DNA of 64,000 bases from Psychromonas sp. psych-6C06 (GTDB lineage: Bacteria > Pseudomonadota > Gammaproteobacteria > Enterobacterales > Psychromonadaceae): positions 434,001 to 498,000 of the forward strand of contig NZ_PIZM01000001.1 in assembly GCF_002835465.1 (NCBI RefSeq), given 5' to 3'. Below, piece by piece: positions 1-7,658 of this stretch. The notes under the pieces were generated by a model. That model searched no databases. It worked only from the letters and a program-made list of their open reading frames with translations, and was not told the origin of the DNA. Position numbers and translations under genes: made by a program. Position 1 is the stretch's first letter. Every line of letters starts with the position of its first letter.

Positions 1-1
1 A

Positions 2-172
2 CTTGGCGGTTTATTAATTTCAGTGTTTGTCGGCTGGTTTATGAAAGATGAAATCGTTAAAGAAGAGTTTAATATCTCTGAAGGTCAGTACAAACTGATC
101 ATGGTGTTATTACGCTTTGTTGCACCAATCGCAATTATCTTTGTATTTATTAATGCGATTGGTTTGTTCTAA
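2..172 (+). CDS. Sodium-dependent transporter (NSS family), C-terminal end only
   Basis: The window opens inside this gene; only the last 56 codons are present. The visible residues hold two hydrophobic helices (starting LGGLLISVFVGWFM and LLRFVAPIAIIFVFINAIGLF minus its ends) separated by a charged loop with KDEIVKEEFN. This is the usual ending of bacterial neurotransmitter:sodium symporters, which carry amino acids or similar solutes into the cell with Na+. Substrate cannot be judged from this fragment. A strong intrinsic terminator follows 25 bases after the stop, so this is the last gene of its transcript. Confidence 0.7.
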   Translation, partial: LGGLLISVFVGWFMKDEIVKEEFNISEGQYKLIMVLLRFVAPIAIIFVFINAIGLF

Positions 173-197
173 AACAACCTTCCGTATTAACAGATTA

Positions 198-230
198 AAA
201 ACCGTTAAGTGAAAGCTTAACGGTTTTTTT
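198..230 (+). terminator. Rho-independent terminator of the NSS transporter
   Basis: A 12-bp stem (AAAACCGTTAAG paired with CTTAACGGTTTT, six-base loop) is followed by a T run. It sits directly behind the transporter stop codon. Confidence 0.88.
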
Positions 231-244
231 ATACCAGCATAAAA

Positions 245-267
245 AAAGCAACTCAATGAGTTGCTTT
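245..267 (-). terminator. Intrinsic terminator reading leftward, probably for rlmG
   Basis: This is a perfect 11-bp inverted repeat, AAAGCAACTCA / TGAGTTGCTTT around one base. On the minus strand it is followed by seven T residues, so it would stop leftward transcription. The nearest leftward gene is rlmG, whose stop lies 217 bases away, and a repeat element (293-453) occupies most of that distance. Confidence 0.7.
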
Positions 268-292
268 AACTAGCTAAATAGCTCAGCTACTT

Positions 293-453
293 ATACCAAA
301 TCCACTAAATAACTGATCAACCTTACTGGTTAAAAGAAGCTATTTCAGCGTTAATAATACCGTAAAGGGAACAACCATTTGCATCAATTTTCGCCTTGAA
401 CTAACTCGTTTTTCCTGCGTAATATTTGATCACTGTATTAGCGGAATTGGTAT
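293..453. repeat. Dispersed repeat, family B, copy 1 (MITE-like, about 161 bp)
   Basis: The ends are imperfect inverted repeats: ATACCAAATCCACTAA on the left and TTAGCGGAATTGGTAT on the right, continuing inward to TGATCA on both sides (about 21 of 27 positions match). The core near 395-430 (TTTCGCCTTGAACTAACTC then TTTTTCCTGCGTAA) recurs at 12934-13006 and 45790-45863. No coding capacity. It fills the 173-483 gene-free gap together with the two hairpins. The lack of a clear target duplication leaves the transposase family open. Confidence 0.65.
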
Positions 454-483
454 GATTTCGTTTGGTATTAATCTCGCATTGAA

Positions 484-1632
484 CTAATCCATTTTGACTG
501 CACGTAAGATAACAAACTTTTTGTTTTCAGTGACTAATTCGCAATTACCAAAGATTCGCTCAAGCTTATCTTGATAATCAAGGTGGCGGTTACCTACGAT
601 CACTAATTCTCCATTGTCCTGTAGGCAGAAATGCGCATCATTAAACATGCTCCAAGCGATATGGTCTGTGATCACTTGCTGCTGATGAAATGGAGGGTTA
701 CAAAGAATTAAATCGTAGCTACGTGGTTTAAAGCCAACTAAGCCATTATTAACAACGAAGCGAGCTGTGTCACTTTGCTCTTCTTCAAAGTTTTTAATCA
801 CGTTGATACGCGCAGAATCAACCGCCATGTAAGACTCATCAATAAAAGTAACCTGTGCATCGGAATAGGTTTCCATTGCACTCATACCAACAACACCGTT
901 ACCACAGCCTAAATCGACAATTTTTTCAAATTCACCATCGGGCAGGTTATCCATTAGATAACGACCACCGATATCTAAATGATTGCGTGAGAATACGTTG
1001 GCATGGTTATGAATTTTCCATTGCTGTTTTTCAACCTCCCAAGTGGTTGCAATTTCATCTTCTGGCACGTTTTGGCGTTCTACAAGGCTAAAGATAAGGC
1101 GAGACTTTTTCTTAGCAAGTGATGTTTTTGTACTACCGATATACTTTTCAAAAAGATCCAATGTTGAGTTGTGGATCATATTAACTTTGCCTGCAGCTAC
1201 AATGATTGTATCTGGTGCAACAACTGTGCGTAATTGCTGTAGTAAGTACTCAAGGTAAGCATTTGTTTTAGGTACTTTAATCAGTACAATTTTAACATTT
1301 TCGGGAAATGTTTGCAGACAGTCTTGAAGGAGAATATTTTCCGTGGCACAGTTATTACGTTGCATATTAAGTTTGATAGAGCTTAACGAAATATAAGAGT
1401 CGGTAACGGTAGTGCGTTTGTAGTCTTGAAAGAAACAGCTTAATGCACCAAAACCATCATTGATAATCAATAATTGTCCATCTTCACCTAATTGTTTTTG
1501 TAGTTCATTTTCAGTGAAATGATTAATCAGGTATTCATCTGCAGAATCCCATGCTTGGAGTGTCTCTTTTTTATGTCTTGGGTGACGATGCAAAACTAAA
1601 TTTTGCTCTGCAATCGTTAATAGTTCGTTCAT
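484..1632 (-). CDS. rlmG: 23S rRNA (guanine-1835-N2)-methyltransferase RlmG
   Basis: RlmG uses S-adenosylmethionine to methylate N2 of G1835 in 23S rRNA, in the cytoplasm. The 382-residue product has the family's two-domain build: a degenerate methyltransferase-like N-terminal half and a functional C-terminal half with the SAM-binding LGCGNG (residues 241-246) and catalytic NPPFH (312-316). The length is normal for RlmG (E. coli about 378). NPPFH together with the duplicated Rossmann fold separates it from RsmC mainly by overall sequence, so a mix-up with RsmC is possible but unlikely. It is transcribed alone, divergent from the GH18-like gene. Confidence 0.92.
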   Translation of the reverse strand: MNELLTIAEQNLVLHRHPRHKKETLQAWDSADEYLINHFTENELQKQLGEDGQLLIINDGFGALSCFFQDYKRTTVTDSYISLSSIKLNMQRNNCATENILLQDCLQTFPENVKIVLIKVPKTNAYLEYLLQQLRTVVAPDTIIVAAGKVNMIHNSTLDLFEKYIGSTKTSLAKKKSRLIFSLVERQNVPEDEIATTWEVEKQQWKIHNHANVFSRNHLDIGGRYLMDNLPDGEFEKIVDLGCGNGVVGMSAMETYSDAQVTFIDESYMAVDSARINVIKNFEEEQSDTARFVVNNGLVGFKPRSYDLILCNPPFHQQQVITDHIAWSMFNDAHFCLQDNGELVIVGNRHLDYQDKLERIFGNCELVTENKKFVILRAVKMD

Positions 1633-1742
1633 AGAATTTGCCTAAAATTAGGGGTAAGAAGGGTAATAGAGTATTTTAGCTTGCTTCATGTTATTAGGTA
1701 AGTAATATCTTTCACTATATGGTTTTAATTCTGGAGTGTTGT

Positions 1743-2792
1743 GTGTCGTTATTTTATAAAAGCATATCTTTGTTGATAATAGTTGGTTTATTTGGCTGTG
1801 ATGATAATCGTTTTACTGAAGTTATCGATGATAACTGGATTAAAGAGCCTGAAGTTTGTGAAGAAGACAGTACTGCTGTCAGCTTCAAAAAAGTGGCCTA
1901 TTGGACACCTGATGAGACCGATAACATTGAGCTCATCAGGTTTAATGCGCTAACACATGTTAATTATACACATATTGCATTTAATGCTGATGGGACATTA
2001 GTTACACCAGAAGATATCGAACCACTTGAAGACCTTGTCGCATTAGCACAGGCCGACGGTGCCAAAGTGGGGATTTCACTCGGGGCATGGGCTGAACCTG
2101 ATGATAGTACATTTAATGCGATCGCCATGGATAATGCATTGATCAACACTTTCATAGATAATATTAGTGATTTCTTGGAAGAATACGAGCTTGATGGTGT
2201 TGATCTAAATTGGCAGTCTATCGACTCAGATGAGGAATCAGACAAATTTAAAGCATTGCTTGAAAAACTATCTGAAGAATTGACCGAGCAAGGTAAATAT
2301 TTAACTATCACTTCTCCTTCTGGTGAAGATGATAAACAGGCAAATAATCTATCTAAAGAACTTTTTGCTTATGTAGATTTTGTTAATGTGATGGCATTCG
2401 ATTCTACTAATAACGATTCATTACACTCCTCGTTACAAGATGCACAAGACGCCATTACTTATTGGACTGACCGTTGCTTAATTAAAAATAAATTAGTACT
2501 GGGTATACCGCTTTATTCTGCTGGCAATGCAGTACGTAGTTATGATTATTTAATCCGTGATGATATTAGCTATGCTTGTTTAGACGAGAGTGAAAGACGT
2601 AATTATAACGGTATTCCAACGGTGATAGAGAAAACTAATTATTCGCTATTAAATGCAGGTGGAGTGATGCTTAAATCTTTAGAGCAAGATGTTTATGCAC
2701 GCAATAATGATGATGTCGATTATAGTGAATATTCAATCGTCAATGTAATTAATGAGACCGTATTGGGCAATACAGTTAGTGTTTGCCAGTGA
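1743..2792 (+). CDS. GH18-fold lipoprotein with a substituted catalytic motif
   Basis: The 349-residue product looks like a glycoside hydrolase family 18 (chitinase) module behind a lipoprotein signal. I start it at GTG 1743, because GGAG at 1733-1736 is correctly spaced and this start gives a compact signal peptide ending in the lipobox LFGC. An ATG at 1719 is in frame but lacks a Shine-Dalgarno sequence. Family features: VAYWTP as strand 1, GISLGAW as the SxGG-like strand 3, and DGVDLNWQ where the family has DGxDxDxE. The catalytic Glu is therefore Gln (CAG at 2214-2216). Known GH18 relatives with this change bind chitin-like sugars without cleaving them, so a binding or scaffold role is inferred. 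A hairpin follows the stop. Confidence 0.72.
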   Translation: MSLFYKSISLLIIVGLFGCDDNRFTEVIDDNWIKEPEVCEEDSTAVSFKKVAYWTPDETDNIELIRFNALTHVNYTHIAFNADGTLVTPEDIEPLEDLVALAQADGAKVGISLGAWAEPDDSTFNAIAMDNALINTFIDNISDFLEEYELDGVDLNWQSIDSDEESDKFKALLEKLSEELTEQGKYLTITSPSGEDDKQANNLSKELFAYVDFVNVMAFDSTNNDSLHSSLQDAQDAITYWTDRCLIKNKLVLGIPLYSAGNAVRSYDYLIRDDISYACLDESERRNYNGIPTVIEKTNYSLLNAGGVMLKSLEQDVYARNNDDVDYSEYSIVNVINETVLGNTVSVCQ

Positions 2793-2801
2793 TATAAAAT
2801 C

Positions 2802-2818
2802 GGCGCATACTATGCGCC
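2802..2818. terminator. Hairpin behind the GH18-like gene
   Basis: GGCGCATA and TATGCGCC pair around a single base, followed by a short TTTAAT stretch. The position, 10 bases after the stop and 36 before phnA, fits a weak terminator. Confidence 0.5.
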
Positions 2819-2853
2819 TTTAATATCACTCACTTTTCTTAAGGTATTAACCT

Positions 2854-3447
2854 ATGCCAATTTTAGCCGCGTTAAAAGAGCGTAATAATCAAACATGTGA
2901 ACTTTGTGGTGCAAGCGATGATCTTGCTATATTTGAAGTGCCACCAGTAAAAGAACCGAATTCAGATAAGTCTGTACTTGTTTGTAAAACCTGCCAATCA
3001 CAGCTTGATAAAGAAGTAGCCATGGATAATAACCATTGGCGATGCCTCAATGATAGTATGTGGAGTCAAGTGCCAGCGGTGCAAGTGACTGCCTTTCGAT
3101 TGTTAACGCGTTTAGCTAAAACTGAAGGCTGGGCTCAAGACCTATTGGATATGTTTTACATGGAAGATGAAACAAAAGCTTGGGCTGAATATGGTGTTGC
3201 TGCTGATAATATCGAAGAAGTCGCTCCAACGCGTGATTCAAATGGTACTGTATTAGCAGCTGGAGATAATGTTACTTTAATTAAAGATTTGGAAGTAAAA
3301 GGTGCTGGTTTTACTGCTAAACGTGGTACTCCGGTTCGTAATATTTCAATTTTAGACAACCCAGAGCAGATTGAAGGGCGTGTCAATGGCGTTCGCATCG
3401 TACTACTCACTTGTTATCTAAAGAAAATGCCTCTTTTTGAAGATTAA
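2854..3447 (+). CDS. PhnA-family zinc-ribbon protein
   Basis: The 197-residue product has an N-terminal zinc ribbon (CELCGASDD, then CKTCQSQL about 25 residues later, giving two CxxC pairs). The C-terminal PhnA domain carries the family signatures DSNGTVLAAGD and VTLIKDLEVKGAG. PhnA/YjdM proteins were named after the phosphonate locus but their biochemical role is unsettled, and nothing else for phosphonate use is nearby. The protein is longer than E. coli YjdM (about 111 residues) because of the extra zinc-ribbon section, a common architecture in marine gammaproteobacteria. It is probably a monocistronic gene. Confidence 0.85.
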   Translation: MPILAALKERNNQTCELCGASDDLAIFEVPPVKEPNSDKSVLVCKTCQSQLDKEVAMDNNHWRCLNDSMWSQVPAVQVTAFRLLTRLAKTEGWAQDLLDMFYMEDETKAWAEYGVAADNIEEVAPTRDSNGTVLAAGDNVTLIKDLEVKGAGFTAKRGTPVRNISILDNPEQIEGRVNGVRIVLLTCYLKKMPLFED

Positions 3448-3575
3448 TCCTTAAGCAACTTATTATTTTAAAAGCCTATTTTGTGATTTGTATTGTAACT
3501 TTCATACAAATGCCAACCTAGGTTTTTTTATATCTGCCATAATCGCAGTTACATTTATTTTACATGGAGTTCAGT

Positions 3576-4013
3576 ATGTTGGAATACATCGCACTCGCCA
3601 TTTTAGTGTTCGCAGCAGTGACACTTTTTTATGGCATTATCGTTATTCACGATATCCCCTATGAGATAGCCAAGCATCGCAATCATCCACAGCAGGATGC
3701 GTTGCATGTTGCAGGGTGGATTAGTTTATTTACCCTACATGTTCTTTGGCCTTTCCTATGGATTTGGGCAACATTATATCGTGAAGACAGAGGTTGGGGC
3801 TTCAATAACCCAAGCCAAACTTCAACCACTGATAAAAGCGAAAATGAAGAAAAACTTCAATCGTTAAATGAGCGTATTACCCTTTTAGAGGAACAATTAG
3901 CGCAACAGTTAGAAAAAAAAGAAGCTGATATCGCTGCTGAACAAAAATTATCACATGATTCATTTAGTGATATAGAAAGCAGTATTATTGCGTCGCAAGA
4001 AGGAAATAAATAA
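3576..4013 (+). CDS. DUF3302 inner-membrane protein, YiaW-like
   Basis: This is a small membrane protein (145 residues) with two N-terminal hydrophobic helices (about residues 4-25 and 50-70) and a charged, probably coiled-coil tail (LNERITLLEEQLAQQLEKKE). The start is placed at ATG 3576, since GGAG at 3566-3569 lies six bases before it; the upstream ATG at 3564 overlaps that ribosome site. Its stop overlaps the start of the HlyD-like gene by one base (TAATG), so the pair is translationally coupled. The same pairing, yiaW-yiaV, occurs in E. coli, where the two are thought to form a membrane-fusion component of unknown substrate. Confidence 0.8.
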   Translation: MLEYIALAILVFAAVTLFYGIIVIHDIPYEIAKHRNHPQQDALHVAGWISLFTLHVLWPFLWIWATLYREDRGWGFNNPSQTSTTDKSENEEKLQSLNERITLLEEQLAQQLEKKEADIAAEQKLSHDSFSDIESSIIASQEGNK

Positions 4014-4972
4014 TGGATTTGTTACTTATATTAACTTATGCGGCTATCGCAATCACTGTTTTTAAAGTGTTTAAGATTCCTCTAAATAAGTGGACAGTGC
4101 CTACCGCAGTGCTTGGTGGTGTTGTATTGATCGGTACCTTGATCATGCTAATGAATTACAACCATCCTTATTCAGAAACTACTCGCGAATACTTTGTATC
4201 TACTCCAATTGTTCCTGCGGTACGTGGCAAGGTTGTCTCAGTGAATGTTGAACCAAATGTACGCATTCAAAAGGGGCATCTTTTATTTACCATTGATCCT
4301 GTACCCTTTCAAAATAAAGTCGATGCTTTAACTGCACAATTAGTGTCTGCTGATCTGGATTACAAAAGAGCACTTGAACTCAAAAAAAGAAATATTGGCA
4401 AGCAACGTGATGTTGATATAACTAAAGCAAAAGTGGATGATTTAAGTGCAAAATTACATGATGCAGAATACGATTTATCACGTACCGAAGTACGTGCAGA
4501 AAGTGATGGTTATGTAACACAGATGCTGGTTTACCCCGGCTTATACGTTGTACCGATGCCACTTCGTCCTGCGATGGTTTTTGTTCAGTCTGACTCTTTT
4601 GCCTATGTTGGATGGTATCGTCAAAATAGTGCAATGCGTTTACAATCAGGTTTCGAAGCCGAAGTTGCATTTGATGCTGTTCCTGGAAAAGTTTTCACTG
4701 GTGAAGTGGTGCAAGTGTTGCCTGTTATTGCTGAAGGTGAAGTGCAAGCTAATGGCTCGATGATCCGTTTAGGTGTGAATCGTATGCCTGGCCGAATTCC
4801 TGTACAAATTAAAATCACAGATCCTCGCTTTGCTGAATTCGCACCAAATTTACCTGGTGGCTCATATGGGCAAAGCGCTATTTATTCAGATAGCTTCACG
4901 CATGTGGCTATTATGCGTAAAGTCATTTTACGTATGTCATCTTGGATGAGTTACTTTTTTCCTTTCCATTAA
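4013..4972 (+). CDS. HlyD-family membrane fusion protein, YiaV-like
   Basis: The 319-residue periplasmic adaptor has two membrane helices near the N terminus (about 4-22 and 33-48). A biotinyl-lipoyl-like half-motif follows (VRGKVVSVNVEPNVRIQKGHLLF), then a short alpha-hairpin (about 100-160) and the second half-motif (VRAESDGYVTQMLV). Such adaptors link an inner-membrane transporter to the outside. The only partner gene here is the DUF3302 protein directly upstream, with one-base overlap, as in E. coli yiaWV; no pump or outer-membrane channel is adjacent. A terminator closes the operon. Confidence 0.83.
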   Translation: MDLLLILTYAAIAITVFKVFKIPLNKWTVPTAVLGGVVLIGTLIMLMNYNHPYSETTREYFVSTPIVPAVRGKVVSVNVEPNVRIQKGHLLFTIDPVPFQNKVDALTAQLVSADLDYKRALELKKRNIGKQRDVDITKAKVDDLSAKLHDAEYDLSRTEVRAESDGYVTQMLVYPGLYVVPMPLRPAMVFVQSDSFAYVGWYRQNSAMRLQSGFEAEVAFDAVPGKVFTGEVVQVLPVIAEGEVQANGSMIRLGVNRMPGRIPVQIKITDPRFAEFAPNLPGGSYGQSAIYSDSFTHVAIMRKVILRMSSWMSYFFPFH

Positions 4973-4990
4973 AAAGTAAAAGTAATTAAG

Positions 4991-5018
4991 GCGAGTTAGT
5001 TAACTCGCTTTTTTTTTG
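4991..5018 (+). terminator. Rho-independent terminator of the yiaW-yiaV-like operon
   Basis: GCGAGTTA and TAACTCGC form an eight-bp stem with a two-base centre, followed by ten T residues. Confidence 0.88.
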
Positions 5019-5035
5019 TTTAATGGATAATACTA

Positions 5036-5110
5036 AACAAAATGCATTTCGAGCAAAGCAGACGGATTGTAGCTTAGCCATCCTAAGCGAATTTCGACTA
5101 AACAAAGTCA
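5036..5110. repeat. Dispersed repeat, family A core, diverged copy
   Basis: GAGCAAAGCAGACGG, then GCTTAG-5-CTAAGC, then GCGAATTTCG closely match the centre of the intact element at 51991-52259. The small GCTTAG/CTAAGC hairpin is preserved with the same loop length. The outer inverted ends of the intact element are absent, so this is either a decayed copy or the inner module on its own. Confidence 0.7.
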
Positions 5111-5168
5111 TTTTTCCTACACAAAATAGAGAACACAACATTAATTAGATTGTTATAAGGAATCATTC

Positions 5169-6386
5169 ATGGCTGAACATAGTGTTATTTTGACCATTGC
5201 ATTACTTGTATTAGGCTATGGTTATATCTCCCAGTTATTATCGCGTTTTAATATCTCAGGGCCGATGGTATTTACCAGTTTAGGCTTACTGATCTCACCA
5301 CTTATGTTAAATATTTCAAATGTCCAAGTTGATGCTACCTTTGTTACTATTGTTGTTGAGCTTGCGTTGGTTTTGGTTCTGTTTAGCGATGCTGCGTTGC
5401 TTAATTTGAAGTTGTTATTACAATCATGGAAGTTACCGGCACGCTTGTTACTTATTGGCTTACCTCTAACAATTATTGCCGGTACTTATATCGCGACACT
5501 TATTTTCCCAGATCAGCCTGTTATTTATATGTTACTGCTCGCACTGCTACTAACACCAACAGATGCTGCGCTCGGGAAAGCTGTTGTCTCAGATGAATCG
5601 GTACCAGCTAAAATTAGATCTACTATCAATGTGGAAAGTGGCTTAAATGATGGCATCATTTTTCCTATACTGATCACAGTAGTGGCAATCATTGTCAGTG
5701 GGTTAAATGGGGATGCAAGTAGTGGTTGGATAAGTTATGTCTTTCAGCAGGTTATTTTTGGTGCTATCGTTGGTGGTTTAATTGGCTATTTAGGCGCTAG
5801 GGTGGCTTCTTTTTCTGATGACCACTATTGGATGCAAGAAAGCTATCAAAATTTAATACCGATTGGCTTGGCTATTCTTTCTTATTATCTTGCTGAAGTG
5901 TTCCATGGTAATGGTTTTATTGCCGCTTTTTTTGCTGGCTTATATGCTGGTAATACCAGTCAAAAAATGCATAAGCATATCGAAGAGTTTGCTGAAAGTG
6001 AAGGTGAACTATTAGTCTTAATTAGTTTCTTCCTCTTTGGCTTAGCATTTGTTCCTACTACGTTCCAATATATTGATCTCTATGTAATTATCTATTCGTT
6101 ATTGAGTCTAACTCTTTTACGTGTGTTGCCTGTCGTACTCAGTTTACTTGGCGCTAAACTTGATGGAAAAAAGATAGACTTTTCAACCAAAATTTTTATC
6201 GCGTGGTTTGGCCCAAGAGGCATCGCGTCTATTTTATATGTGTTGATTGTAGCAAAAGAGGTGGGGGGCATTGAAGGTTTTGAAACGATATTTGCAGTTG
6301 TCACGGTGACCGTTTTAATGAGTATTGTTGCCCACGGCTTGAGTGCGCAACCTTTAGCGAATCTTTATAGTAAAAAACATAAGTGA
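5169..6386 (+). CDS. Na+/H+ (cation/proton) antiporter, CPA1/NhaP type
   Basis: This is an integral membrane protein of 405 residues with about 12 hydrophobic segments. CPA1 hallmarks include the region LTPTDAALGKAVV (the TDxA-type cation site on TM4 or 5), VESGLNDG (the ND pair of the proton/cation site), and WFGPRGIAS near the C terminus. Family members exchange cytoplasmic Na+ or K+ for protons and support pH and salt homeostasis, which suits a marine host. It lacks the long cytosolic tail of some NhaP proteins. Single gene, convergent with pyrC; a hairpin lies between them. Confidence 0.88.
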   Translation: MAEHSVILTIALLVLGYGYISQLLSRFNISGPMVFTSLGLLISPLMLNISNVQVDATFVTIVVELALVLVLFSDAALLNLKLLLQSWKLPARLLLIGLPLTIIAGTYIATLIFPDQPVIYMLLLALLLTPTDAALGKAVVSDESVPAKIRSTINVESGLNDGIIFPILITVVAIIVSGLNGDASSGWISYVFQQVIFGAIVGGLIGYLGARVASFSDDHYWMQESYQNLIPIGLAILSYYLAEVFHGNGFIAAFFAGLYAGNTSQKMHKHIEEFAESEGELLVLISFFLFGLAFVPTTFQYIDLYVIIYSLLSLTLLRVLPVVLSLLGAKLDGKKIDFSTKIFIAWFGPRGIASILYVLIVAKEVGGIEGFETIFAVVTVTVLMSIVAHGLSAQPLANLYSKKHK

Positions 6387-6412
6387 TCCCACATTATATT
6401 TTTTGCTAAATA

Positions 6413-6443
6413 TTACTTAGGCTTTATTGCAAAGCCTAAGTAA
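6413..6443. terminator. Shared hairpin between the antiporter gene and pyrC
   Basis: A perfect 13-bp stem (TTACTTAGGCTTT with AAAGCCTAAGTAA, five-base loop) lies between two convergent genes. Neither side has a strong T run, so termination efficiency is uncertain. Confidence 0.6.
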
Positions 6444-6452
6444 CTTATTAAA

Positions 6453-7484
6453 TTACCAAAGAATCTTCCAGTTCACTTTCTCATTGGCTTTGATAGGTAC
6501 CACTTTGTTTTGACCAAAGCTTAATGTTTCCGGCACTTCCCAAGCAGCTTTATGCAGATCAATGGTGTCTGTATTACGTGGTAGGTTATAAAAATCGGGG
6601 CCATTAAAGCTACAAAATGCCTCTAATTTATCCAGTGCACCCGCTTCTTCAAACACTTCAGCATATAACTCAACGGCTGCAAATGCTGTATATGAGCCTG
6701 CACAACCACAGCCAGACTCTTTGCTCTCTTTTGTGTGTGGCGCAGAATCAGTCCCTAGAAAGAATTTATTTGAGCCACTGGTGGCAGCTTCAATCAATGC
6801 TTGCTGATGAATACTGCGTTTTAAAATAGGTAAACAATAGAAGTGTGGTTTGATGCCACCCACGAGCATGTGATTACGGTTGTACATCAAATGGTGCACG
6901 GTGATCGTTGCAGCTACATTTGGTCCTGCATTGTTTACAAAGTCAACCGCATGCTTGGTGGTAATATGCTCAACCACAATTTTCAGATTTGGGTACTCTG
7001 CAACGAGTGGTGCAAGTACAGTATTTAGGAATTTTTCTTCACGGTCAAAAATATCAACTTCATGTGTGGTTACTTCACCGTGAATAAGTAGCAACATGCC
7101 TACCTCTTGCATTGCCACTAAGGCTTCACGAATATTATCTGTAGAAGTAACTCCAGAGTCAGAATTGGTGGTCGCCCCTGCAGGGTATAGTTTAGCTGCA
7201 TAAACGATACCGGAAGCTTTTGCTTTTCTTATCTCATCGGCAGTCGTGTTATCGGTGAGGTATAAGGTCATTAAAGGGGTAAAGGTTGGCATCGGATTAG
7301 CCGCCATAATACGTTGCTCGTAAGCGAGTGCTAGATCAGTGGTCGTCACGGGAGGCACTAGGTTAGGCATAATGATTGCGCGCCCCATGTAACGGCTGGT
7401 ATCTCGCACGGTATCTTTTAATACATCGCCATCGCGTAAATGTACATGCCAGTCATCTGGGCGGGTAATCGTTAATTTAGTCAT
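6453..7484 (-). CDS. pyrC: Dihydroorotase PyrC
   Basis: PyrC closes carbamoyl-aspartate to dihydroorotate, the third step of pyrimidine synthesis. The 343-residue product matches the short class (E. coli 348). The metal-binding HVHLRDGD is near residue 14. The carboxylated-lysine region ([15 protein letters not shown]), [10 protein letters not shown] and the catalytic [10 protein letters not shown] follow in order. The start ATG 7484 is preceded by AAGGAG. It stands alone, as usual for pyrC. Confidence 0.96.
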   Translation of the reverse strand: MTKLTITRPDDWHVHLRDGDVLKDTVRDTSRYMGRAIIMPNLVPPVTTTDLALAYEQRIMAANPMPTFTPLMTLYLTDNTTADEIRKAKASGIVYAAKLYPAGATTNSDSGVTSTDNIREALVAMQEVGMLLLIHGEVTTHEVDIFDREEKFLNTVLAPLVAEYPNLKIVVEHITTKHAVDFVNNAGPNVAATITVHHLMYNRNHMLVGGIKPHFYCLPILKRSIHQQALIEAATSGSNKFFLGTDSAPHTKESKESGCGCAGSYTAFAAVELYAEVFEEAGALDKLEAFCSFNGPDFYNLPRNTDTIDLHKAAWEVPETLSFGQNKVVPIKANEKVNWKILW

Positions 7485-7615
7485 TTGTTACTCTCCTTAT
7501 TATTTCCGTTACTTTACAACTTTTTAGATTATATTTCACTTGTTAAGGGAGTATTATGGTTTTGAAGTAAACCTATTATTAGGCTCAGTCAGTAATGATG
7601 GTAAAAAGAAGTAGT

Positions 7616-7637
7616 CCAGCAGGTCAAATCCTGCTGG
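7616..7637 (-). terminator. Hairpin downstream of the HemF-like gene
   Basis: CCAGCAGG and CCTGCTGG pair around a six-base loop. Read leftward, it is followed by a pyrimidine-rich stretch with five T residues. It lies about 20 bases past the stop of the minus-strand HemF-like gene. Confidence 0.6.
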
Positions 7638-7658
7638 TTAGACGTTAAACTTGTTACT

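Noticed and set aside
855-1258. Open frames opposite rlmG
   Set aside because: They are shadows of the rlmG coding sequence and have no ribosome sites or protein-family similarity.
1719-1742. Upstream ATG start for the GH18-like gene
   Set aside because: No ribosome site precedes it, and the added residues would disrupt the lipoprotein signal. GTG 1743 has a well-spaced GGAG.
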